Below, piece after piece: positions 22,699 through 29,605 of a DNA stretch of 32,050 nt (position 1 is its first letter; each line of letters opens with the position of its first letter). Source of the DNA: CAYYFV01 sp965660075 (GTDB lineage Bacteria; Patescibacteriota; Gracilibacteria; UBA1369; GCA-2718715); the NCBI GenBank assembly GCA_965660075.1, contig CBFHYO010000069.1:1-32050 (forward strand). The letters are read 5' to 3'. The position numbers and the translations under genes are program-made. Under the pieces are notes generated by a model. That model worked only from the letters and a program-made list of their open reading frames with translations. It did not search any database and had not been told where the DNA came from.

Positions 22699-23691
22699 CT
22701 AAAGTTTTATTTTATAAAAGGACTTGCGTGATTTAAGAAATGGATTTTTATTTCCTGCGCCCGTTCCAAAAATTAATTCAAGCTCACTTGGCTCAAAAGA
22801 GCCAATATCTAAGATTTGCGTAAGTGACTCAGATTGATTTGAATAGTAAAATAACCCACGGTCAACCTTTTCGAATTGATCTTCTATGTTTTGATTCGAT
22901 ACCGAACCACCGCCCTCTTCTTGTGAAGAAATTAGAATTTCTGAAAGGTTAAAATTTGAATCAGAATTTATTGGTAAAATAGCTAAATAACCCTGTGTAA
23001 GAGGCAGGTAGTGCCTGACAGATTTGATTTTTTTAACAGGAATCAACTCAAGATTTGACTGGTTAATCACACCTCTAAACACTTGGGCAGAGGTGTTTGA
23101 AATAAGTATTTCTGAATCTGATAAAATTTGTACCTGGCTAGGTTCAAAATCTAAGGCGGTCTTTAGTTTAAAAGATGAATCGTCGTTTAAATTGTAATAA
23201 TAAATGTCTTTATTATCATAAATCAAAATGGCAATGGCAGTATCTTCCAAGAGACTAAAATCACTAAGAACTCTTGAAGGGTCTAGGGCTAAAATCTTAT
23301 CTTGTGAACCTTGTGAGTTATTTACCAAAAATTCTCCTTTTGGTTCTGCAGAAGGCTTGAAATCTTGAGCATCTATTTCTTCTACCAACGGTATTGGCTC
23401 TAAATCAATTTGTAAATTATTAGATTCTAATTGAACTAATTTTATATTTTTTTCAGATGGCAAAAACCCTTCTTTACTCACCGAAACAAGGTAAGATCCT
23501 GGTTTAAACGCATGTGAGCAGCGACTAGTACTACACTCAAAGTTGGACCGGCCAACAGAGTAATTAAAGTTAGAAACATTAGCAGAAACATTCAAAGTTC
23601 CATAATCAATATTAACACCGTAAACATATACAAAAACAGACAACAAACTGAAGAATATAACAATAAAAATCTGCTTGGTGCGAATTTGCAT
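22699..23691 (-). CDS. PEGA-domain membrane-anchored protein
   Basis: 330 residues. The N-terminal membrane segment at about 8-26 (IFIVIFFSLLSVFVYVYGV) has a short basic head, so the body lies outside the membrane. Residues about 33-95 match a PEGA domain: a strand with LNVSANVSNFNYSVG, a Cys pair (FECSTSRC), then FKPGSYLVSVSKEGFLPSEK. The remaining 230 residues are beta-rich and may be a propeller or bespoke fold; I do not recognise them. PEGA domains are surface-associated beta folds found beside many other domains, so a function is not implied. The gene begins 2 nt after the yraN stop, so they are one operon. Confidence 0.75.
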   Translation of the reverse strand: MQIRTKQIFIVIFFSLLSVFVYVYGVNIDYGTLNVSANVSNFNYSVGRSNFECSTSRCSHAFKPGSYLVSVSKEGFLPSEKNIKLVQLESNNLQIDLEPIPLVEEIDAQDFKPSAEPKGEFLVNNSQGSQDKILALDPSRVLSDFSLLEDTAIAILIYDNKDIYYYNLNDDSSFKLKTALDFEPSQVQILSDSEILISNTSAQVFRGVINQSNLELIPVKKIKSVRHYLPLTQGYLAILPINSDSNFNLSEILISSQEEGGGSVSNQNIEDQFEKVDRGLFYYSNQSESLTQILDIGSFEPSELELIFGTGAGNKNPFLKSRKSFYKIKL

Positions 23692-23693
23692 AC

Positions 23694-24056
23694 TTAAGGG
23701 GTTAGATAGTATAAATATAAATCAGGTTGCTTAGATTTAGCAAATATTATGAGCATTAATATGGGTTTTAAATGTTTATATTCTGCTTTTGTTTTATAAA
23801 AAACAAATAACTCAGAGAGGATTCTCTTTTTTTGTTTGAAGAGAAATTTTTTTAAAGTTTGACTTTCAAAACCAGGTTTTGTTTTTTTAACCTCTACAAA
23901 AACTAAGTACTTGGGAGACATCATAATCAAGTCCACCTGGGCAAAACGCCCCCTGTAATTGTGTTTTATTAATTTGTAACCTTTGTTTTCTAAAAGATCC
24001 TTTGCCAAATTCTCATGCCAAAGGCCTGTGTTGTATGAATTTCGAATCTTTTGCAT
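23694..24056 (-). CDS. YraN family endonuclease-like protein (UPF0102)
   Basis: 120 residues, the usual length. The fold pattern of the YraN nuclease-like family is present: GLWHENLAKDLLENKGYKLI, then the core RGRFAQVDLIMM and LVFVEVKKTK. The core Asp and the Glu-x-Lys pair of a PD-(D/E)xK-type site are retained. The family's GEIDLI reads AQVDLI here, so the conserved Glu before the Asp is Gln. The family's role is not well established. The start overlaps the end of the YifB-like gene by 44 nt. yraN is often found beside yifB/comM, and that neighbourhood is kept here. Confidence 0.85.
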   Translation of the reverse strand: MQKIRNSYNTGLWHENLAKDLLENKGYKLIKHNYRGRFAQVDLIMMSPKYLVFVEVKKTKPGFESQTLKKFLFKQKKRILSELFVFYKTKAEYKHLKPILMLIIFAKSKQPDLYLYYLTP

Positions 24057-25179
24057 ATTTATACCAGTTAGATTGTAAGTTAATCACATCGAAAATATCC
24101 CCAAATAATAGCTCGTCTCTACCTCGTAAATAGGCAAGGATGCTTGAAAATGTTACAAGGCTTTTGATTAGGGGTTTTGGAACATCGAATGTGCTATATA
24201 GATCTTCTATGTAAGATTGCAGAAAGCTACAAATGTAAATAGACTCTAAATCTTTATGAGTTATTTTATCTAGATCCTGAACATTATCTGCCAAGGTTGT
24301 GAAAAAAAAGTCGCTAACAATTAAGCCTTTTTGCGTGCTAGACTCAAAAAAATTTACTGTGAAGTCTATGGCTGATATCAATTCACCAGATAAATTATCC
24401 ATATTTCTAGACCTTATGAGAGAATGACACACGCACTGCTTGCAGTTATTCATAAAATTGCCACACCTACAAGGCTTAATAAAAAATAAGCAATTTTTTA
24501 AGTTATTTTTCACTAACTGATACAAGGTCTCTTGCTTAAACTTTGTGAGGTTTTCTATACCAATAAAAGAGTATTTTATCGTATGGGAATTGAAGAATTT
24601 AAAAAAATATACTAGATGATTAATTAAATCTGGGTATTTATAGAAATTAAAAATGAATGTTTGTGGATGGCAAAGAGACTTAAAGCTTTTTGCCAGAGCT
24701 AAACTTAAATGTTGGGAATCAACAAGAAAAATACTTTTCAACTCAAACTTTTGAAGAAGATTTAGAGTTGATAATGCAAATTGAAGATTTAAATCTGGAG
24801 TAATTTCCGGAGTGTATCTTTCTACACCCTGGGTCTGGTTACTCAAGCTGACTGTTGCGGGTTTATAATAATTGTCATTTGAAAGATCTGAGGATAGCTG
24901 ATCAATAATGGATTTAATAATTGGGGATTCGAGCGTGTATAGATTTACACATTTGGCAATCTGAATAGGTAGGTTTGTGGATATGCGAATTTTTAATTTT
25001 GAACAGGCAATCTTGTGCCTCTTTAATAAAACGGGTAGTTTTAGCGTTAAATTTGATCGTATCTCATTTAATTCGCTGGTTGTAGTGAGTGCAAACAAAC
25101 CACGAGTGATAAATATTTGAACTTGGACCGGTATATGGTTTTCGTAAAACTCAACTTGAGTTTGAAATTGAATCATCAT
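24013..25179 (-). CDS. YifB/ComM-like Mg-chelatase family protein without a P-loop
   Basis: 388 residues against about 500 for YifB/ComM. The N-terminus (VQVQIFITRGLFALTTTSEL) resembles the family's VEVDIxxGLPxFxIVGL domain. The zinc-binding cluster is well kept near residues 236-251: CRCGNFMNNCKQCVCH, followed by SGELISAIDFTVNF in place of SGPLLDRIDLHV. The C-terminus (LVTFSSILAYLRGRDELLFG) resembles the family's RTIADLxG lid. The ATPase core is gone: LxGPPGSGKTMLA aligns with FLVDSQHLSLALA near residue 151, with no Gly-Lys-Thr. ComM is a helicase that aids recombination of transformed DNA, which needs ATP. This version probably cannot hydrolyse it and may be a structural remnant. The yraN neighbour supports the family call. 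Confidence 0.7.
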   Translation of the reverse strand: MMIQFQTQVEFYENHIPVQVQIFITRGLFALTTTSELNEIRSNLTLKLPVLLKRHKIACSKLKIRISTNLPIQIAKCVNLYTLESPIIKSIIDQLSSDLSNDNYYKPATVSLSNQTQGVERYTPEITPDLNLQFALSTLNLLQKFELKSIFLVDSQHLSLALAKSFKSLCHPQTFIFNFYKYPDLINHLVYFFKFFNSHTIKYSFIGIENLTKFKQETLYQLVKNNLKNCLFFIKPCRCGNFMNNCKQCVCHSLIRSRNMDNLSGELISAIDFTVNFFESSTQKGLIVSDFFFTTLADNVQDLDKITHKDLESIYICSFLQSYIEDLYSTFDVPKPLIKSLVTFSSILAYLRGRDELLFGDIFDVINLQSNWYKYAKDSKFIQHRPLA

Positions 25180-25234
25180 GTGCTACAAATTAATAACTAA
25201 ACACGCTAACATATAAAGTTAAAGAAAAAGTAAA

Positions 25235-25855
25235 ATGCAGTTAGACAATTTTTTGCCAAAACAGGTTTGCGAGATGATTGATAATCTAAACATGCTTCCT
25301 TCTATTGGGCGGAGATCTGCTCAGAGGTTGGCATTTTATATTCTCAAGCAAGATGAAGAGTTCGCACGAGAACTTGCAAACAATATTCTATCTGGGAGGC
25401 TGGATACTCAGTTTTGCAAAGTTTGTTTTAACCTATCTAGCGAAGAAACTTGTAGAATATGTCTGTCTGAAAAAAGAAATGAATCCAAAATTTGCATTGT
25501 TGAAGGTGTTTTAGATTTGATTGCGATAGAAAGATCTGGAGTTTTTGATGGGGTGTATCATGTGCTTCACGGGGTTTTGTCTCCATTGGATGGGATTACC
25601 CCAAAACAGCTGCATATAGACGAATTATGTGATAGAGTACGAAGTTTATGTATGCAGAGCGATGATGTGGAGGTAGTGCTTGCAACTCCAACAACAGCTG
25701 AAGGCGATGCTACAAATATATATATTTCTGAAATGCTTAAAAACACACCTGCAAAGATTAGCAAACTTGCAAGTGGACTGCCTCATGGAGGTGTTTTGGA
25801 CTATGCAGATGAAGTTACTTTGCAAAATGCCTTTTTGGATCGTAAAAATTACTAA
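25235..25855 (+). CDS. recR: Recombination mediator RecR
   Basis: 206 residues, the usual length. RecR works with RecO (and RecF) to load RecA at gaps. In order: a helix-hairpin-helix LNMLPSIGRRSAQRLAFYIL near 18-37, a four-Cys zinc finger FCKVCFN plus CRIC near 54-72, a Toprim domain beginning ICIVEGVLDLIAIERSGVFD, then YHVLHGVLSPLDGITP with the usual HVLxGxLSPxxG, and the late motifs TPTTAEGDATNIYISEML and LASGLPHGGVLDYADEVTL. All hallmarks are intact. It diverges from the YifB-like gene across 55 nt and is followed 8 nt later by the infC promoter. Confidence 0.97.
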   Translation: MQLDNFLPKQVCEMIDNLNMLPSIGRRSAQRLAFYILKQDEEFARELANNILSGRLDTQFCKVCFNLSSEETCRICLSEKRNESKICIVEGVLDLIAIERSGVFDGVYHVLHGVLSPLDGITPKQLHIDELCDRVRSLCMQSDDVEVVLATPTTAEGDATNIYISEMLKNTPAKISKLASGLPHGGVLDYADEVTLQNAFLDRKNY

Positions 25856-25862
25856 TTTTAGC

Positions 25863-25892
25863 TTGACAACACGACACGGTATTGATTATATT
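25863..25892 (+). promoter_or_regulatory. Promoter of the infC-rpmI-rplT operon
   Basis: Consensus TTGACA (25863-25868), 18-nt spacer, TATATT (25887-25892). Expected start is near 25899, giving a leader of about 40 nt to the ATA at 25939. Confidence 0.75.
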
Positions 25893-25938
25893 TGTTATGC
25901 TTTTTTAGAAGCGCTATTTATATTTAAACACCGTTCTT

Positions 25939-26445
25939 ATAAAAAAATTTGCCATAAATGATCAGATCAAATCTCAAACTGTTAGATTAATTGATCACGA
26001 AGGAGAACAAAAGGGTATTATGGGTTTAGAAAAGGCTATCAGCCTAGCTAAAAGTGTCAGTCTTGACTTGGTCGAGGTTTCACCTCAAGCAACTCCACCT
26101 GTTTGTAAAATCATGGATTATGGTAAACATTTATATAAACATAAGAAATTAGACCAAGCACAAAAGAAAGCTCAAAAGCAGACTGAAGTGAAAGGTGTTA
26201 GACTTTCTTTAAGGACAGGTGAGCACGATCTGCAAACAAAACTTCGACAAGCTGAAAAATTCTTATCGAAGAAAAACCTAGTGAAATTCTCGTTGATTTT
26301 AAAAGGTAGAGAGTTTGCCCATCAAGATCTTGCATTTAAAAAGATGGAAGAAGTAATGGAAAGATTAAGCGAAGTTGCTGATGTAGATACACCTGCTAAA
26401 AAGCAAGGTAACCATCTGATGATGATTTTATCACCAAAAAAATAA
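25939..26445 (+). CDS. infC: Translation initiation factor IF-3, non-canonical start codon
   Basis: IF3 binds the 30S subunit and checks the start codon. The first in-frame ATG is 26020, but the frame runs open upstream to a TAG at 25906 and encodes the missing IF3 N-terminus: INDQIKSQTVRLIDHEGEQKG matches the family's INxxIRxxxVRLIDxxGxQxG. No ATG, GTG or TTG occurs in that stretch. ATA at 25939 (I-K-K-F-A-I-N-D) gives 168 residues and is my choice; ATA at 25954 is the next candidate. E. coli infC starts at AUU and is autoregulated through it, so a rare start here fits. The rest is typical: LDLVEVSPQATPPVCKIMDY, GKHLYKHKK, KFSLILKGREFAHQDLA. First gene of infC-rpmI-rplT. Confidence 0.9.
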   Translation: MKKFAINDQIKSQTVRLIDHEGEQKGIMGLEKAISLAKSVSLDLVEVSPQATPPVCKIMDYGKHLYKHKKLDQAQKKAQKQTEVKGVRLSLRTGEHDLQTKLRQAEKFLSKKNLVKFSLILKGREFAHQDLAFKKMEEVMERLSEVADVDTPAKKQGNHLMMILSPKK

Positions 26446-26458
26446 TAATTTTATAAAG

Positions 26459-26656
26459 ATGAAACAAAAAACTCACAAAGCTACGGCTAAGAGAATCAAG
26501 AAATCTGGTTCATCAAAAAGCACTTCTATGCAATTTAGAAAAGCTTCTAGAAACCACATTCTAAAAAACAAATCAAAGAGAGCTAAAAGAGCGAAATATC
26601 TATCTTTTCCAAAAGCTTTCGTAAAACAACTTTCAAAATTACTTCCTAACGGTTAA
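26459..26656 (+). CDS. rpmI: Large ribosomal subunit protein bL35
   Basis: 65 residues, very basic. The family pattern is KQKTHKATAKRIKKSGSSKS at the start, then FRKASRNHILKNKSKRAKR and a C-terminus that ends KQLSKLLPNG. It is 13 nt after infC and 7 nt before rplT, the standard order. No Shine-Dalgarno sequence is visible. Confidence 0.97.
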   Translation: MKQKTHKATAKRIKKSGSSKSTSMQFRKASRNHILKNKSKRAKRAKYLSFPKAFVKQLSKLLPNG

Positions 26657-26663
26657 TTAACAA

Positions 26664-27014
26664 ATGACAAGAGTAAAGACTGGTGTTGTTAGACGCCGAA
26701 GACATAAAAAAATTCTAGCTAAAACTAAAGGATATAGAGGTTTAAGATCTAAAATCTTTAGTCAAGCTAATCAAGCCTGGATGAAGGCTGGTTTACACGC
26801 TTACGTTGGACGTAAACGTAAGAAAAGAGATTACAGAGCTCTTTGGATCTCAAGAATCTCTGCTGCTTTGAAACTACTAAGCAAAGATTTCAAGTATTCA
26901 AGATTTATCAATGCACTTTCTAAAAAACAAGTGAAATTGAATAGAAAAGTACTTGCTGACTTAGCTCTAAATCACGAAGCAACATTCGAAAAAGTAGTAA
27001 AAGAAGTAATGTAA
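26664..27014 (+). CDS. rplT: Large ribosomal subunit protein bL20
   Basis: 116 residues, the usual length. Binds 23S rRNA early in 50S assembly; in several bacteria it also represses its own operon. Family motifs: TRVKTGVVRRRRHKKILAKT, GYRGLRSKIFSQANQAWMKA, YVGRKRKKRDYRALWISRIS and LNRKVLADLALNHEATFEKV. A strong terminator follows 8 nt after the stop. Confidence 0.98.
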   Translation: MTRVKTGVVRRRRHKKILAKTKGYRGLRSKIFSQANQAWMKAGLHAYVGRKRKKRDYRALWISRISAALKLLSKDFKYSRFINALSKKQVKLNRKVLADLALNHEATFEKVVKEVM

Positions 27015-27022
27015 ATTTAAAA

Positions 27023-27047
27023 ACTAGCCCAAGCGGCTAGTTTTTTT
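27023..27047 (+). terminator. Terminator of infC-rpmI-rplT
   Basis: Stem ACTAGCC/GGCTAGT with a 5-nt loop, followed by a run of seven T. The bases before it are A-rich, so it could also work weakly on the minus strand. Confidence 0.9.
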
Positions 27048-27055
27048 GTGCTTAT

Positions 27056-27079
27056 TAAAAAACCGGTGGGATACCGGTT
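27056..27079 (-). terminator. Terminator of the cyclophilin gene
   Basis: On the minus strand, stem AACCGGT/ACCGGTT with a 5-nt loop, then a T run. It starts at the stop codon of the peptidyl-prolyl isomerase gene and faces the rplT terminator. Confidence 0.85.
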
Positions 27080-27643
27080 TTATTCTTGGATAGTTACGGA
27101 TTCGATAATTGCTTGCATAAGTGGTCGGTCGTTAATGTCTGTTGGAAGAGCTGCAATTTCTTCGACTACATCCATACCATCAGTCACCATTCCAAACACA
27201 CTGTGTTGGTTATCTAACCATGGGGTGCCATCTTTTTTTTGTACAATAAAGAATTGTGAACCTGTTGTAGATGGAAAGGCTGTTTTTGCCATAGAAAGAG
27301 CACCATACTCATGAGTAAGTGAAGAGTGAAATTCTTCATCAATTGTTGTGCCTTCACCTAAATAACTATGTCCACCGGTACCGTTACCGTTTTCAAAATC
27401 ACCTGTTTGGATCATAAAATCACCAATTACTCGATGAAATGGGACGCCATCGTACTTACCTTCTTTGGCTAGGGTCACAAAATTTTTGTGAGTTTCTGGA
27501 ACTTTTGTACTTAGTTCAGCTGTAATTGTTCCAAAGTTAGTTTCTATAACTGCTATTGGGTTTTTAGATTTATTCATAGAATAAAAAATAATTATTAATA
27601 ATATCACTAAAAGTGGGAGTACGAATTTTTTAAGTTTATTCAT
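27080..27643 (-). CDS. Membrane-anchored cyclophilin-type peptidyl-prolyl isomerase
   Basis: 187 residues. An N-terminal membrane helix (FVLPLLVILLIIIFYSM) with basic residues before it puts the enzyme outside the membrane. The cyclophilin domain starts at about 29 with IAVIETNFGTITAEL. The active-site motifs are intact: FHRVIGDFMIQTGD (catalytic Arg, plus Phe, Met and Gln), GNGTGGHSY, EYGALSMAKT, GSQFFIVQ and WLDNQHSVFG. It probably catalyses proline isomerisation in exported proteins. The long Pro-rich surface proteins at the left of the window are possible clients, which is inference. No lipobox Cys is visible. Divergent from the delta-prime-like gene. Confidence 0.93.
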   Translation of the reverse strand: MNKLKKFVLPLLVILLIIIFYSMNKSKNPIAVIETNFGTITAELSTKVPETHKNFVTLAKEGKYDGVPFHRVIGDFMIQTGDFENGNGTGGHSYLGEGTTIDEEFHSSLTHEYGALSMAKTAFPSTTGSQFFIVQKKDGTPWLDNQHSVFGMVTDGMDVVEEIAALPTDINDRPLMQAIIESVTIQE

Positions 27644-27696
27644 AATACAAAGTGTTATATTGTTGATACATCTAATATAAATATTTTACAAGTGAT

Positions 27697-28521
27697 ATGC
27701 AATTACCTTTAGAAATAGACTCGAAAATCGAAAACTTAAATAAATTTACAGACAGGCTCAGGAATGATTATCAAAAAAACTCTCTCAGGAATTGTTATTT
27801 AGTATGTGGGCCGAGTTTTATTGGTAAGTCTGAGTCTTGCTTGAAATTTGCAAAATCAGTGGTAGAGAAGCAATTTTGGACTCTGGATATCTTTTCTTTA
27901 GACGTCCAATTTGCAAAAGTTGGGATTGGAGAGTTAAGACAACTACAAGACAACCTATCAAAGACAAGCCACGGAAAGACAAGATTTTGTATAATTAGAT
28001 GCGTTGATAAACTAAGTGTTCCTGCGGCAAACTCGCTTCTAAAGACACTAGAAGACACGCCAAAAGACGTTGTCTTTTTGCTTACTTGTTCCAATGAGCA
28101 AAACCTGCTTGAAACAATAAAATCTAGATCGATTGTGGTTCGTGTAAGCGACAATCTTGATGTCGTTGATATTGGCTCTGTGAAGTTTTTTAACAAGATT
28201 GCACTCAAACATTTGTATGATAGGAATGAGGAATTTAGAGCTGAATATGATGAATTTTTTGAGTTATGGGATGATTTCAGAGCAAATAAATCAGATAAAT
28301 TATTCAAAGAGTTTCTAATTAAAGTACCAAGAAAAATATTGGATTTATATCTGGAGATCCTCACTTTGGAGTTATCAGTTTTAATCCAAGAGAAGGATAA
28401 TCAAATGATAGCATCGGCAATTAGTCAATGTTTATTTGTGCGTGATGCTATTAGTAAAAATAGTAACATTAAACTCGGAATGGAAGTTTTAAACTTGAAA
28501 TTAGGGCAGGTTTTCGTGTAG
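27697..28521 (+). CDS. holB: DNA polymerase III delta-prime-like clamp-loader subunit
   Basis: 274 residues, shorter than the usual 300-330. The AAA+ domain shows CYLVCGPSFIGKSESCLKFA with a GxxxxGKS P-loop near 37-45, IGELRQLQDNLSK, the Walker-B-like strand RFCIIRCVDKLSVPAANSLL and KTLEDTPKDVVFLLTCSNEQ, matching the family's LLKTLEEPP motif. The sensor-1 region ends ETIKSRSIVVRVS, where SRC is usual. The lid and zinc-module Cys residues seen in many relatives are absent. The C-terminal part is helical and divergent. The fit is best to delta-prime (HolB) and less good to DnaX, which is longer. Confidence 0.82.
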   Translation: MQLPLEIDSKIENLNKFTDRLRNDYQKNSLRNCYLVCGPSFIGKSESCLKFAKSVVEKQFWTLDIFSLDVQFAKVGIGELRQLQDNLSKTSHGKTRFCIIRCVDKLSVPAANSLLKTLEDTPKDVVFLLTCSNEQNLLETIKSRSIVVRVSDNLDVVDIGSVKFFNKIALKHLYDRNEEFRAEYDEFFELWDDFRANKSDKLFKEFLIKVPRKILDLYLEILTLELSVLIQEKDNQMIASAISQCLFVRDAISKNSNIKLGMEVLNLKLGQVFV

Positions 28522-28550
28522 ACTAAAGTCTAAATAACCTTTGTAAATTT

Positions 28551-29363
28551 ATGTCTTGGATAATCATTTTCGGATGTCTGTTTGGACTAATAATGATTTA
28601 TTTTAATCAGTACAAACTACAAGCGCGTAAAGAACGGATTAAAGTTAAGGCTGTAAAACCAAAACTGGAAAGAGTTATGGACAACTTGGATTTACCAAAA
28701 AGAAATGATGGTCTTAATTGGAAGCGTCCCAAACTTGATTACAAAGAGATTTCGGATACCTTTAATAAAGCCGAAACACTTTATGCTAAAAAGGATATAA
28801 TTGGAGCAAAAAAAACCGATATTAGGGTACTCATGCTAAACCCAATGCATGGTGGTGCAAATAATAAACTAGGTTTGATATATCTAAAAGAGGGTAGCGC
28901 TAGCAAGGCTGAGGCTATTTTTAGAAAGTTAGTAGAAATTAAGCCAAATGAATCGGTTTATTTTTCTAACCTTGGATTATCTCTTTATCAAATGGGTCAT
29001 TTGGAATCAGCAAAACAAGCTTATGAGAAAAGTATTAGTTTGGATTCTAAGAAAGAATCGAGATATTTGAGTCTAGGGCAAATCTGTGTTGATTTAGAAC
29101 AGTATAAAGCTGCTATCAATGCTTTTAGTAAAGCCTTAGAATTAAACCCTAAGCACGACGAGTTGTATTTTTTTATTACTGATTTGCTAATTAAAGTAGA
29201 GGCATATTCCGAGGCTATGGCCTTTATGAGCACTTTTTTGAATATGAACCCTTATTCTCAGGAAGCAAAGGATAAAATACGTGAAATTAAGATTGCATCT
29301 GGAGCTTCTCCACTTTCTTCTGATCCTCGTGCTGAATTAAAAAAAGACCCTCTAGAATACTAA
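28551..29363 (+). CDS. Membrane-anchored TPR-repeat protein
   Basis: 270 residues. An N-terminal membrane helix (WIIIFGCLFGLIMIYF) is followed by a strongly basic stretch (KLQARKERIKVKAVKPKLER), so the body is probably cytoplasmic. From about residue 65 there are four to five TPR units, for example GANNKLGLIYLKEGSASKAE, YFSNLGLSLYQMGHLESAKQ, RYLSLGQICVDLEQYKAAIN and AFSKALELNPKHDELYFFIT. TPRs form protein-binding scaffolds; the partner is unknown. The gene is 29 nt after the delta-prime-like gene on the same strand. Its stop codon lies inside a hairpin that serves the convergent gene. Confidence 0.88.
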   Translation: MSWIIIFGCLFGLIMIYFNQYKLQARKERIKVKAVKPKLERVMDNLDLPKRNDGLNWKRPKLDYKEISDTFNKAETLYAKKDIIGAKKTDIRVLMLNPMHGGANNKLGLIYLKEGSASKAEAIFRKLVEIKPNESVYFSNLGLSLYQMGHLESAKQAYEKSISLDSKKESRYLSLGQICVDLEQYKAAINAFSKALELNPKHDELYFFITDLLIKVEAYSEAMAFMSTFLNMNPYSQEAKDKIREIKIASGASPLSSDPRAELKKDPLEY

Positions 29364-29370
29364 CTAGAGG
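29339..29370 (-). terminator. Terminator of the YtxH-like gene, inside the 3' end of the TPR gene
   Basis: Stem CCTCTAG/CTAGAGG (29349-29355 and 29364-29370) with an 8-nt loop. On the minus strand it continues GTCTTTTTTT. On the plus strand no T run follows, so it mainly serves the minus strand. It contains the TPR gene's TAA. Confidence 0.7.
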
Positions 29371-29386
29371 ACTTGATTTGAGTTGA

Positions 29387-29596
29387 TTAAATTTCTCCAG
29401 AATCTAGGTCACCACTAGATTTCTTTTTTTTGTTTGGAAGAATCTTTTTTAACAGACTAACTGTGCCTTTTTTAAGTTTTTTACGGGTGTTAACACCTTT
29501 GTCTGGGGCAACAGAAGCTCCAATCACAGACCCAACAGCGGCACCAATCACCAAACCTAAAATGGCTTTATTTACTGATTTATTCTTATCAGACAT
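29387..29596 (-). CDS. YtxH-like small membrane protein
   Basis: 69 residues. A Gly/Ala-rich membrane helix (AILGLVIGAAVGSVIGASVA) is followed by APDKGVNTRKKLKKGTVSLL and a Lys-rich tail, the layout of YtxH proteins (GxxxGxxxAPxxGxxxR). These are small membrane proteins linked to general stress in Firmicutes, with no known activity. It starts 9 nt after the RNase Y stop and is probably the last gene of that operon. Confidence 0.75.
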   Translation of the reverse strand: MSDKNKSVNKAILGLVIGAAVGSVIGASVAPDKGVNTRKKLKKGTVSLLKKILPNKKKKSSGDLDSGEI

Positions 29597-29605
29597 AGTA
29601 TAATA

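Noticed and set aside
24013..25179. Frameshifted comM pseudogene
   Set aside because: The 388-residue frame is continuous and conserved motifs from both ends lie in the same frame, so it is shortened and diverged but not broken.
26020..26445. infC starting at ATG 26020
   Set aside because: This would remove the conserved first strand and helix of IF3, which are encoded in frame just upstream.
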